Under the pieces are notes generated by a model. That model worked only from the letters and a program-made list of their open reading frames with translations. It ran no database searches and was not told the origin of the DNA. The position numbers were made by a program, and so were the translations under genes. From positions 62,001 through 126,000 of the forward strand of contig NZ_ASCA01000043.1 of NCBI RefSeq assembly GCF_002760245.1: DNA of 64,000 bases, in the 5' to 3' direction. This DNA comes from Streptococcus suis YS161 (GTDB taxonomy: Bacteria > Bacillota > Bacilli > Lactobacillales > Streptococcaceae). Each line of letters opens with the position of its first letter. Position 1 is the first letter of the stretch. This document shows, piece by piece, positions 40,089-47,269 of this stretch.

Positions 40089-40760
40089 ATGAAAACATTT
40101 ATTAGTAAACTGATGTTAGTGTCCACGGTTGTACTATTAGCTGCTTGTCAGTCTAATCAGGTAAAAGGTGGTGAGAGTTCTAGTTCTAGTGCTTCAAGCC
40201 AAGTTTCAGATGGTTCTAGTTTGCAGCAAGCGTCAACAATAGCATCTAGCTCCGAGACGCAAGCATCCTCAGTGACCACTCCTGAGCTAAGTGAAGTATA
40301 CCAATCAGTTATTGATCGTTATCAAGCGAATATGGGGCAGCCTGCTGAGGCTATCAATCAGGATGAGGTCAGTAGCTATCTGAGCTTATTAACTAGCCAG
40401 GGGCAAGAATACAGTGGAATATTTTATAGTTTGTATGATGTCAACCATGATGGTACAGAGGAGCTGCTTCTAGCTTTGGACAAGTCGGGAGAATATGTCT
40501 TAATTGACCTCTATACTCAGCTTGCCGAAGAGAGTCTACGTTTGGTGGATAATTTCCGCAATCTTGGATTTGAAATTGGACCGAACGCCCTACTTCGTCC
40601 TTTACAGGATGGAACATACTTATTTGAAGGAGCTGGTATTTTTCGCATTTATCAATACAATGCGATGATTCCAGGCTTAAAACGGATTTCTGAATCAGAT
40701 ACCAATCCTGAAACTTCTCCCTTGCTTGAGTTGAAAAGCTTGCATTGGGTTAAGCTATAG
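40089..40760 (+). CDS. Secreted lipoprotein of unknown function
   Basis: 223 residues. Lipobox VVLLAAC puts the acylated Cys at residue 20. A Ser/Thr/Gln-rich linker (about 25-70) leads to a globular domain (about 80-223) with a DVNHDGTEELLLALD stretch, an EF-hand-like calcium-binding pattern (D-x-N-x-D-G). Start at 40089 follows AGGAGGAAG; the frame from 40011 begins upstream of the promoter and is rejected. I do not recognise a named family. Monocistronic, with terminator at 40783. Confidence 0.8.
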   Translation: MKTFISKLMLVSTVVLLAACQSNQVKGGESSSSSASSQVSDGSSLQQASTIASSSETQASSVTTPELSEVYQSVIDRYQANMGQPAEAINQDEVSSYLSLLTSQGQEYSGIFYSLYDVNHDGTEELLLALDKSGEYVLIDLYTQLAEESLRLVDNFRNLGFEIGPNALLRPLQDGTYLFEGAGIFRIYQYNAMIPGLKRISESDTNPETSPLLELKSLHWVKL

Positions 40761-40782
40761 ATTTTATCAATGATTATTCCTC

Positions 40783-40803
40783 GGCTGGGTTTCCCGGCCT
40801 TTT
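40783..40803 (+). terminator. Terminator after the Ser-rich lipoprotein gene
   Basis: GGCTGGG / CCCGGCC stem with a TTT loop and T4. Confidence 0.75.
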
Positions 40804-40818
40804 GTAGTTTCTAAGAAC

Positions 40819-40857
40819 TTTAAGTTTTCTTTTGGTAATCTTTAATCTTTCTTTTAG
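40819..40857 (+). promoter_or_regulatory. Four 11-bp-phased half-sites, possible CiaR-type operator
   Basis: TTTAAG (40819), TTTTGG (40830), TTTAAT (40841) and TTTTAG (40852), each followed by 5 bases. Period 11 bp; the double unit of 22 bp repeats with few changes. CiaR is known to bind TTTAAG-N5-TTTAAG direct repeats in pneumococcus; only the first half-site matches exactly here. Confidence 0.5.
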
Positions 40858-40928
40858 GAAGGAAAGGTAAACTAGGAGCATATCAGGAAGGGATACGACT
40901 TCCTAAAGAAAGAAAAGGAATCTACATT

Positions 40929-42080
40929 ATGAAAACAAATCTTAAAAAATTACTTTACTCTGGTGTTACTCTTATGAGCCTTGGTGTCTTAGCAGCATGT
41001 TCATCTACTTCAAGTTCAACGACTACTTCAAGCTCAGCAGCAACTAGTCAGACAAGTGTAGCGACAACTTCAAATAATAGCACTTCATCAGATTCAAGTT
41101 CGTCAACTATTGACTGGTCAGCCCTTCCAACAACAGAAGTAACCTTGTCAAATGATGGCTTGAAAATTACTGAGGGTGGAACCTATATTTTGACTGGTTC
41201 AACAACAGCTGGTGTAACGGTTGAAACAGATGCCAATGTTCGCATCATTCTAGCAGGTGCTGAGATTTCAAGTTCTGATAACGCGGCTATCAATGTGATT
41301 AAGGCAGACAATGTTGAATTGGAAATCAAAGATGGTACGACGAATACAGTGAAAGATAGCAGCAATCATACAGACACCAATATTGAAGGGGCTATCCATG
41401 TTGAAGCTGATTTGACCATTACAGGAAATGGTAGCCTGACCGTTGAAGGCAACTTCCAAGACGGCATCGTATCGACGGACGACCTTGTCGTGAATTCAGG
41501 AAACATTACCGTCACTGCAGTGGATGATGGTATCCGTGGTAAGGATTCATTGACAATCAATGGTGGTACAATCAATGTAACAGCAGGTGGTGACGGTATC
41601 AAGTCAACCAACGATACAGATACGACCAAAGGTTATACAACTATCACAGGTGGTGAAATTAATGTAAAAGCAGGTGATGATGGTATTAAAGCGGAGACGG
41701 CTTTGACAATTGACGGAGGTACCATTACAGTATCAGAATCAGTAGAAGCCTTGGAAGGAACTAATATCACTATCAATGGTGGTACGTTAGATGTTTACGG
41801 TTCAGATGATGCCATCAACGCGTCAAGTACAACTTCATCTGATATCTATATCAAGGTAACTGGTGGTGACTTGAAAGTTGCGGTTGGTAGTGGGGATACA
41901 GATGCCTTTGATGCTAATGGTAATCTCTACATTTCAGGTGGTACAATCGATGTCACAGCGCCAACATCAGCCTTTGACTTTGACGGTACAGTTGAATTCA
42001 CTGGTGGCACAGTAACTGTAAATGGAGAACAAATTACAGAAATTACTCATACAGGTCCAGGCGGTCGCGGTGGCTGGTAA
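40929..42080 (+). CDS. DUF4353-type beta-helical lipoprotein
   Basis: 383 residues. Lipobox LGVLAAC (Cys at 24), a Ser/Thr linker to about residue 60, then a repetitive right-handed beta-helix-like domain built of short strands such as GGTINVTAGGDGIKSTND, GGEINVKAGDDGIKAE and GGTLDVYGSDDAINASS. This matches carbohydrate-binding domain-containing (DUF4353) proteins. It ends in GPGGRGGW. Surface-anchored by lipid; ligand unknown. AAAGGAA lies 7-8 bases before the ATG. Possible two-component control from the upstream repeats. Confidence 0.85.
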   Translation: MKTNLKKLLYSGVTLMSLGVLAACSSTSSSTTTSSSAATSQTSVATTSNNSTSSDSSSSTIDWSALPTTEVTLSNDGLKITEGGTYILTGSTTAGVTVETDANVRIILAGAEISSSDNAAINVIKADNVELEIKDGTTNTVKDSSNHTDTNIEGAIHVEADLTITGNGSLTVEGNFQDGIVSTDDLVVNSGNITVTAVDDGIRGKDSLTINGGTINVTAGGDGIKSTNDTDTTKGYTTITGGEINVKAGDDGIKAETALTIDGGTITVSESVEALEGTNITINGGTLDVYGSDDAINASSTTSSDIYIKVTGGDLKVAVGSGDTDAFDANGNLYISGGTIDVTAPTSAFDFDGTVEFTGGTVTVNGEQITEITHTGPGGRGGW

Positions 42081-42098
42081 TCAATAATAATAATACAA

Positions 42099-42128
42099 AA
42101 AGGTCTGAGTTGACGAACTCAGACCTTT
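42099..42128. terminator. Bidirectional terminator
   Basis: AAAGGTCTGAGTT / AACTCAGACCTTT, 13-bp perfect stem with a GACG loop. It overlaps the stop of the convergent channel gene at 42119. Confidence 0.85.
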
Positions 42129-42778
42129 CGTTTGCTTTCCATGTTGGGAAGATTGATTTTGTATTTAATTACCAATAGTCGAATGATTAAAGAAATGGTA
42201 AAAATAGTGATGAAGGTTGGAATTTGTGGTAATTTCCAATTTACAACGCAAAGATGATAGAGGACTCCTGAGAAAAATGCAAGGACAGCATAGACATCTT
42301 CTTTAAGAACAATGGGTGTTTCATTGACGAGTAAATCACGGGCGATTCCGCCTCCGACACCTGTTAAAGCTGCCAGAATACCACTGGTTAGAGCGTTTAG
42401 CTGGAGAGAGATGCCAGTACTGGCTCCAATGAGGGCGAAGATGGCTAGACCGATTGCATCAAAGATAAGGTTTGTCTGGGAAAGGAAATGAATCATCTTC
42501 TTATCAAGTGGTTTGTCCTGCTTTAGATTGATAACAATCAAGTACATGCTAATCGCTACTCCGAGAGATAAATAGATGGCTGTAGGATCAGTCAAAGCAG
42601 TAGGAATGCGATTGGCCATCGTATCTCGAATAATTCCCCCACCAACGGCGGTAATGATGCCGAGCAAGCTAATTCCAAAAATATCTAACTTTTTCTTAAA
42701 TCCTTTTACGGCCCCCGAAACAGCAAATGCGATAGTGCCTATGTAGTTACAAATCATAAGAAATAAATCGAATTCCAT
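42119..42778 (-). CDS. TRIC/YicG-type (UPF0126) membrane protein
   Basis: 219-residue membrane protein with two copies of a three-helix unit, each containing a glycine-rich GGGIxRD motif (VGGGIIRDTMANRIP and VGGGIARDLLVNETP). Prokaryotic TRIC homologues are trimeric cation channels. Start MEFDLFLMICNYIG follows GGAGG; an upstream ATG at 42859 has no ribosome-binding site. Convergent with the DUF4353 gene. Confidence 0.9.
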   Translation of the reverse strand: MEFDLFLMICNYIGTIAFAVSGAVKGFKKKLDIFGISLLGIITAVGGGIIRDTMANRIPTALTDPTAIYLSLGVAISMYLIVINLKQDKPLDKKMIHFLSQTNLIFDAIGLAIFALIGASTGISLQLNALTSGILAALTGVGGGIARDLLVNETPIVLKEDVYAVLAFFSGVLYHLCVVNWKLPQIPTFITIFTISLIIRLLVIKYKINLPNMESKRKV

Positions 42779-42836
42779 AAGAACCTCCGTACCTATATTA
42801 ACAGAAAGAAAGACGGCGTGCAAGCTTATTTTAAAG

Positions 42837-42963
42837 TTTGTGAAAAAAGTTTCAAACAAGTAAAGTGAATCTTTTGAGGATTTGTGAAAAAACGCACTAA
42901 ATCAAGGTTTTCACGAAAATTTCTGTAAAAAGAAAACGGTTCAATTACTTGCCATTTGTGAAA
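42837..42963 (+). promoter_or_regulatory. Three TTTGTGAAA repeats upstream of pdhA (Rex-like)
   Basis: TTTGTGAAA at 42837-42845 (followed by AAAG-TTTCAAACA, an imperfect palindrome), 42881-42889, and 42955-42963 (followed by TATT, inside the promoter spacer). The known Rex consensus is TTGTGAAATATTTCACAA; the third copy matches its first 12 bases. NADH-responsive control is inference. Confidence 0.45.
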
Positions 42964-42977
42964 TATTGGTCTATCAT
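42949..42977 (+). promoter_or_regulatory. Promoter of the pdh operon
   Basis: TTGCCA (42949-42954), 17-base spacer, TATCAT (42972-42977), about 33 bases before the pdhA ATG. Confidence 0.7.
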
Positions 42978-43010
42978 AGTACAGAAAGAGAAAAAACTTT
43001 GGAGGAAATT

Positions 43011-43979
43011 ATGGTATCTATCACAAAAGAACAACATTTGGACATGTTCTTGAAAATGCAACAAATCCGTGATGTTGATATGAAATTAAACAAATTAGTG
43101 CGTCGCGGTTTCGTACAAGGTATGACTCACTTCTCAGTCGGTGAAGAAGCGGCAGCTGTTGGACCTATTGCTGGATTGACAGATGAGGACATCATCTTCT
43201 CACACCACCGTGGTCACGGTCACGTTATTGCAAAAGGTATTGACATCAATGGCATGATGGCTGAGCTTGCTGGTAAGGCAACAGGTACATCTAAAGGCCG
43301 TGGTGGTTCTATGCACTTGGCCAACGTTGAAAAAGGAAACTTTGGTTCAAACGGTATCGTAGGTGGTGGTTATGCCCTTGCAGTGGGTGCGGCCCTTACG
43401 CAACAATACCTCGGTACAGATAACATTGTTATTGCCTTCTCAGGTGATTCGGCTACTAACGAAGGTTCCTTCCACGAATCAATGAACTTGGCAGCTGTTT
43501 GGAATTTGCCAGTTATCTTCTTCATTACCAACAACCGTTACGGTATTTCAACTGACATTTCTTATTCGACTAAGATTCCTCACCTCTACCAACGTGCAGC
43601 AGCATACGGTATGCCAGGTCACTATGTTGAAGATGGAAATGACGTGATTGCCGTTTATGAGAAAATGCAAGAAGTTATCGAATATGTTCGCGCAGGTAAC
43701 GGCCCAGCAATGGTTGAGGTTGAATCATACCGCTGGTTTGGTCACTCAACTGCCGATGCAGGTGTGTATCGTACAAAAGAAGAAGTAAACGAGTGGAAAG
43801 CAAAAGACCCACTTAAGAAATACCGCAAATACTTGACAGAGAACAAGATTGCGACTGACGAAGAATTGGATGCCATTGAAGCACAAGTGGCAGAACAAGT
43901 AGAAGCATCTGTGAAATTCGCACAAGAAAGCCCAGATCCAGACATCTCAGTAGCTTATGAGGATGTGTTTGTAGACTAG
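43011..43979 (+). CDS. pdhA: Pyruvate dehydrogenase E1 component, alpha subunit
   Basis: 322-residue ThDP-dependent E1 alpha. The ThDP/Mg motif is GDSATNEGSFHESMNLAAVWNLP with GDS...N (about residues 145-172). GKATGTSKGRGGSMHLANVE is the E1 alpha signature. It decarboxylates pyruvate with PdhB and passes acetyl groups to lipoyl-E2. Start MVSITKEQHLDMF follows TTGGAGGAAATT. AcoA-type enzymes of acetoin breakdown are close relatives, but the four-gene context plus lplA supports pyruvate dehydrogenase. Confidence 0.92.
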   Translation: MVSITKEQHLDMFLKMQQIRDVDMKLNKLVRRGFVQGMTHFSVGEEAAAVGPIAGLTDEDIIFSHHRGHGHVIAKGIDINGMMAELAGKATGTSKGRGGSMHLANVEKGNFGSNGIVGGGYALAVGAALTQQYLGTDNIVIAFSGDSATNEGSFHESMNLAAVWNLPVIFFITNNRYGISTDISYSTKIPHLYQRAAAYGMPGHYVEDGNDVIAVYEKMQEVIEYVRAGNGPAMVEVESYRWFGHSTADAGVYRTKEEVNEWKAKDPLKKYRKYLTENKIATDEELDAIEAQVAEQVEASVKFAQESPDPDISVAYEDVFVD

Positions 43980-44278
43980 GGTGTGAAGACGTTAAAGAGG
44001 CACAGAAAAATTAGGGAGTCAGCTAGTGATGCGGACATCACTAATGGCTCATCTATTTTTCCAAGCCTCTAGTCTGAACCCAACTACTAACGTAAGAAGT
44101 TTGACTAAGCTCTAAAGAGCAAGTCAAACTACGGTAGTTCACCAAGGTAGACTACCTACTTAAGTTCGAGTACAATTCTAAGGTGTCTTAAGCTGGGACA
44201 ATAAACAATTACATCGTAGTAATTGTTTGATTTTCCTTAGTACAGTAAAGATAAATTGATATAAATTAGGAGTAAAAA
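43980..44278 (+). other. pdhA-pdhB intergenic stem-loops
   Basis: 299 bases without a gene. Stems read: GAGGC...GCCTC enclosing AGTGATG/CATCACT (about 43998-44079); AGTTTGACT/AGTCAAACT (44098-44130) with GCTCT/AGAGC inside; GGTAGT/ACTACC (44133-44156); AAACAATTAC/GTAATTGTTT (44204-44229). pdhB has its own AGGAG. Likely mRNA processing or stability structures. Confidence 0.65.
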
Positions 44279-45274
44279 ATGGCTGAAACAAAAGTAATGG
44301 CCTTGCGTGAAGCGATTAACTTGGCTCAAAGCGAAGAAATGCGTAAGGATGAAAAAGTATTCTTGATGGGTGAAGACGTCGGTATCTACGGCGGTGACTT
44401 CGGTACATCTGTTGGTATGTTGGACGAATTCGGTCCAAAACGCGTTCGCGACACGCCTATCTCTGAGGCTGCAATCGCTGGTTCTGCGGTTGGTGCGGCT
44501 CAAACAGGTCTTCGTCCAATCGTTGACTTGACTTTCATGGACTTCATCACAATTGCCCTTGATGCGATTGTTAACCAAGCAGCCAAAACCAACTATATGT
44601 TTGGTGGCGGTTTGAAAACACCTGTAACCTTCCGTGTGGCATCTGGTTCAGGTATCGGTTCAGCTGCACAGCACTCACAATCACTTGAAGCTTGGTTGAC
44701 CCACATCCCAGGTATTAAGGTTGTCGCACCTGGTACAGCTAACGATGCAAAAGGTCTTTTGAAATCATCTATCCTTGACAACAACCCAGTTATCTTCTTG
44801 GAGCCAAAAGCTCTTTACGGTAAAAAAGAAGAAGTGAACTTGGACCCAGATTTCTACATTCCACTTGGTAAGGGTGAAATCAAACGTGAAGGTACTGATG
44901 TAACCATTATTTCATACGGTCGTATGTTGGAGCGTGCCTTGAAAGCAGCTGAAGAAGTAGCTGCAGAAGGCATCAGCGTAGAAGTAGTTGACCCACGTAC
45001 CCTTATCCCATTGGATAAAGAATTGATCATCGAATCTGTGAAGAAAACTGGTAAGGTTATCTTGGTTAACGATGCTTATAAAACAGGTGGTTTCATCGGT
45101 GAAATCGCATCAATCATCACAGAAAGCGAAGCCTTTGACTACTTGGATGCACCAATCATCCGTATCGCTTCAGACGATGTACCAGTTCCTTACGCAAACA
45201 TTCTTGAAAACGCAGTATTGCCAAACGTAGAGAAAATCAAAGAGGCAATCTACAAGCAAGTAAACAGAGGTTAA
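44279..45274 (+). CDS. pdhB: Pyruvate dehydrogenase E1 component, beta subunit
   Basis: 331-residue E1 beta. Features include ALREAINLAQSEEMRKDEKVFLMGEDVG in two parts, the FMDFITIALDAIVNQAAK stretch, the C-terminal VVDPRTLIPLD and the transketolase C-domain ending SDDVPVPYA. Forms the alpha2beta2 E1 with PdhA. TTAGGAG lies 7 bases before the ATG. Confidence 0.94.
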   Translation: MAETKVMALREAINLAQSEEMRKDEKVFLMGEDVGIYGGDFGTSVGMLDEFGPKRVRDTPISEAAIAGSAVGAAQTGLRPIVDLTFMDFITIALDAIVNQAAKTNYMFGGGLKTPVTFRVASGSGIGSAAQHSQSLEAWLTHIPGIKVVAPGTANDAKGLLKSSILDNNPVIFLEPKALYGKKEEVNLDPDFYIPLGKGEIKREGTDVTIISYGRMLERALKAAEEVAAEGISVEVVDPRTLIPLDKELIIESVKKTGKVILVNDAYKTGGFIGEIASIITESEAFDYLDAPIIRIASDDVPVPYANILENAVLPNVEKIKEAIYKQVNRG

Positions 45275-45496
45275 TCTTATCGTCATCCGCTTATCTTTTC
45301 TGGCTGTGTTGATTTGGCCTGCCTAACGTCAGTTATGCCTGCACCAAATCGCCTTGTCAGAAAAGCAATCGGAAAGATGATAACCCTAAAATGCTAGAAA
45401 TAAAATATTCTAGCATGACTAAGAATGCTTGGAAAAGAATTAAGCCACTTCGATTATCGAAGTCTGGTTTGGTTCTTGACAAGGTAAGAAACTGAA
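45275..45496 (+). other. pdhB-pdhC intergenic stem-loops
   Basis: Upstream part of the 340-base gap. Long stem TTATC-GTCATC ... GATGATAA with CTTTTCTG/CAGAAAAG and GATTTGG/CCAAATC inside (45279-45383). Then ATGCTAGAA/TTCTAGCAT (45391-45416) and ACTTCGAT/ATCGAAGT (45447-45463). No gene. The hairpin element with the Shine-Dalgarno follows. Confidence 0.65.
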
Positions 45497-45504
45497 AGAA
45501 AGGA

Positions 45505-45611
45505 ATTGAACCCGTCCGGAAAACTCGGAAAAAAGATAAATCGTTACGAAAATCAGGATTTTCGACGATTTCCTATTTTTCATTCGTTTTCTGTTCGGAC
45601 TTGGTATCTTA
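45505..45611 (+). repeat. Hairpin element between Shine-Dalgarno and start codon of pdhC
   Basis: AGAAAGGA (45497-45504) is followed by about 107 bases from ATTGAACCCG to GGTATCTTA, then AATA region and ATG at 45615. Stem GTCCG (45514-45518) / CGGAC (45596-45600), GAAAAC / GTTTTC, GGAAAAA / TTTTTC, apical CGAAAAT/ATTTTCG (45547-45564). The loop portion AAAAGATAAATCG...CGATTTCCTATTTTTC is shared with the sufB copy and, inverted, with 47003-47111. Confidence 0.75.
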
Positions 45612-45614
45612 ATA

Positions 45615-47000
45615 ATGGCTATTGAAATCATTATGCCTAAGCTCGGTGTGGACATGCAAGAAGGTGAAATCATCGAGTGGAAAAAACAAGAGGGCGATTT
45701 TGTCAACGAAGGCGACGTCATCTTGGAAATGATGTCTGACAAGACTAGCATGGAGCTGGAAGCAGAAGAGTCAGGCGTCCTATTAAAAATTGTTCACGGA
45801 AACGGTGCTACCGTTCCTGTAACAGAAGTCATTGCCTACATCGGTGCAGAAGGTGAAACGGTTGAGGCTGGAGCGTCAGCTACTCCAGTTGCTCCTGCAG
45901 CAGCTATCGAAGAAGTGCCTGCAGGTCGTACACCAGTCATCGTTGCTCCGGCAGCTGCTGCCAAACCACAAGGTGGTGGCAAGGTTCGTGCTACTCCAGC
46001 TGCGCGTAAGTTGGCGCGTGAGCTTGGTATTGACTTGGGTCTTGTTCCAGGAACAGGTGCTAACGGTCGTGTCCACAAGGTTGACGTCGAAGACTTCAAG
46101 GGAGCAGCTCCAAAAGCAACTCCGCTTGCAGCCCGTATTGCAGCAGACCAAGGTGTTGACTTGTCAACCCTTACAGGTTCAGGTGTCAACGGTAAGATTG
46201 TCAAGAACGACGTTCTTGCAGTACTTGCTCCGGCTGCTGTAGAAACTGCTGCTCCAGCACCGAAAGCAGAAGAAAAACCAGCTAAAGTATTGCCAGAAGG
46301 CGTTGAAATCATCAAGATGAGCCCAATGCGTAAGGCGATTTCAAAAGGTATGGTCAACTCTTACTTGACTGCTCCGACATTTACACTTAACTATGATATT
46401 GACATGACCAACCTCATGGCACTGCGTAAGCAAGTCCTTGAGCCAATCATGAACAAGACTGGTTTGAAAGTAACCTTTACAGACTTGATCGGTCTTGCGG
46501 TTGTTCGTACTTTGATGAAAGAAGAACACCGTTACATGAACGCATCTTTGATTAACGATGCACAAGAAATCGAATTACACAAGTTCGTCAACCTTGGTAT
46601 CGCAGTAGGTCTAGATGATGGCTTGGTGGTGCCAGTTGTTCATGGCGCAGATAAGATGAGCTTGTCTGAATTTGTTGTGGCATCAAAAGATGTTATCAAG
46701 AAAGCTCAATCTGGTAAGTTGAAGGGGGCTGAAATGTCAGGTTCTACCTTCTCTATCACCAACTTGGGTATGTTTGGTACTAAAACCTTTAACCCAATCA
46801 TCAACCAACCAAACTCAGCAATCCTTGGTGTAGCATCAACAGTTCAAACACCAGTTGTTATCGACGGCGAAATCAAGATCCGTCCAATCATGGCACTCTG
46901 CTTGACCATCGACCACCGTATCATTGATGGTATGAATGGTGCCAAGTTCATGGTTGACTTGAAGAACTTGCTGGAAAAACCATTGGAATTGTTGATTTAA
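45615..47000 (+). CDS. pdhC: Pyruvate dehydrogenase E2 (dihydrolipoamide acetyltransferase)
   Basis: 461-residue E2 core. One lipoyl domain (1-80) with the lipoyl lysine in SDKTSMELEAE (about residue 43). Two peripheral subunit-binding-like modules then follow: RATPAARKLARELGIDLGLV (about 130-165) and ATPLAARIAADQGVDLSTLT (about 173-208). Most E2s have one. The catalytic domain (about 230-461) ends with the DHRIIDGM active-site motif. There is no Shine-Dalgarno at normal distance; the hairpin element 45505-45611 intervenes. Confidence 0.94.
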   Translation: MAIEIIMPKLGVDMQEGEIIEWKKQEGDFVNEGDVILEMMSDKTSMELEAEESGVLLKIVHGNGATVPVTEVIAYIGAEGETVEAGASATPVAPAAAIEEVPAGRTPVIVAPAAAAKPQGGGKVRATPAARKLARELGIDLGLVPGTGANGRVHKVDVEDFKGAAPKATPLAARIAADQGVDLSTLTGSGVNGKIVKNDVLAVLAPAAVETAAPAPKAEEKPAKVLPEGVEIIKMSPMRKAISKGMVNSYLTAPTFTLNYDIDMTNLMALRKQVLEPIMNKTGLKVTFTDLIGLAVVRTLMKEEHRYMNASLINDAQEIELHKFVNLGIAVGLDDGLVVPVVHGADKMSLSEFVVASKDVIKKAQSGKLKGAEMSGSTFSITNLGMFGTKTFNPIINQPNSAILGVASTVQTPVVIDGEIKIRPIMALCLTIDHRIIDGMNGAKFMVDLKNLLEKPLELLI

Positions 47001-47002
47001 GA

Positions 47003-47111
47003 TAAGATGCAAAAGGCGTTAAGAAAACCGTATGAAAATAGGAAATCAACGACGTGCCTTGAGGCACGAGGCGATTTATCTTTTTCAATAGGTTTTTAGC
47101 CTGTGCTCAAT
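47003..47111 (-). repeat. Inverted copy of the hairpin element after pdhC
   Basis: On the minus strand it begins ATTGAGCACAGGCTAAAAACC and ends TTTGCATCTTA, about 109 bases. Stems AGGC/GCCT (47014-47017, 47099-47102), AAAACC/GGTTTT, GAAAATAGGAAATC/GATTTATCTTTTTC and apical GTGCCT-TG-AGGCAC. No AGAAAGGA or start codon flanks it in its own orientation, so this copy cannot act in translation initiation. It shows that the element has defined ends. Confidence 0.7.
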
Positions 47112-47159
47112 TTGGTAAAGAGAAAAAATAAAGAAAGGATGTAGAACGAGTTCGTGACA

Positions 47160-47266
47160 TTTGAACACGAACTAAATGCTTCGGAATTTAGATAGTCCGC
47201 CTAGGATGCAAGCATCCTACGTTGGACTCCTAAAATTCTGTCGCATTTGACGTTCTTTGTATCATA
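47160..47266 (+). repeat. Hairpin element between Shine-Dalgarno and start codon of pdhD
   Basis: AGAAAGGA at 47132-47139, 130 bases from the ATG. The element (about 107 bases) runs from TTTGAACACG to TTTGTATCATA. One continuous rod: GAAC (47169-47172) / GTTC (47252-47255), TAAATGC / GCATTT, GAATTTAG / CTAAAATTC, GTCC / GGAC, TAGGATGC-AA-GCATCCTA. Upstream, GTTCGTG (47150-47156) can instead pair with CACGAAC (47166-47172), opening the basal stem: a possible switch. Confidence 0.75.
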
Positions 47267-47269
47267 ATT

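Noticed and set aside
42930-42945. cre site (AGAAAACGGTTCAA) upstream of pdhA
   Set aside because: About 10 of 14 positions match and key symmetric bases fail.
43011-47000. Acetoin dehydrogenase instead of pyruvate dehydrogenase
   Set aside because: The families are close, but no acetoin genes are near, and the E1-E2-E3-lplA set is the usual streptococcal pyruvate dehydrogenase arrangement.
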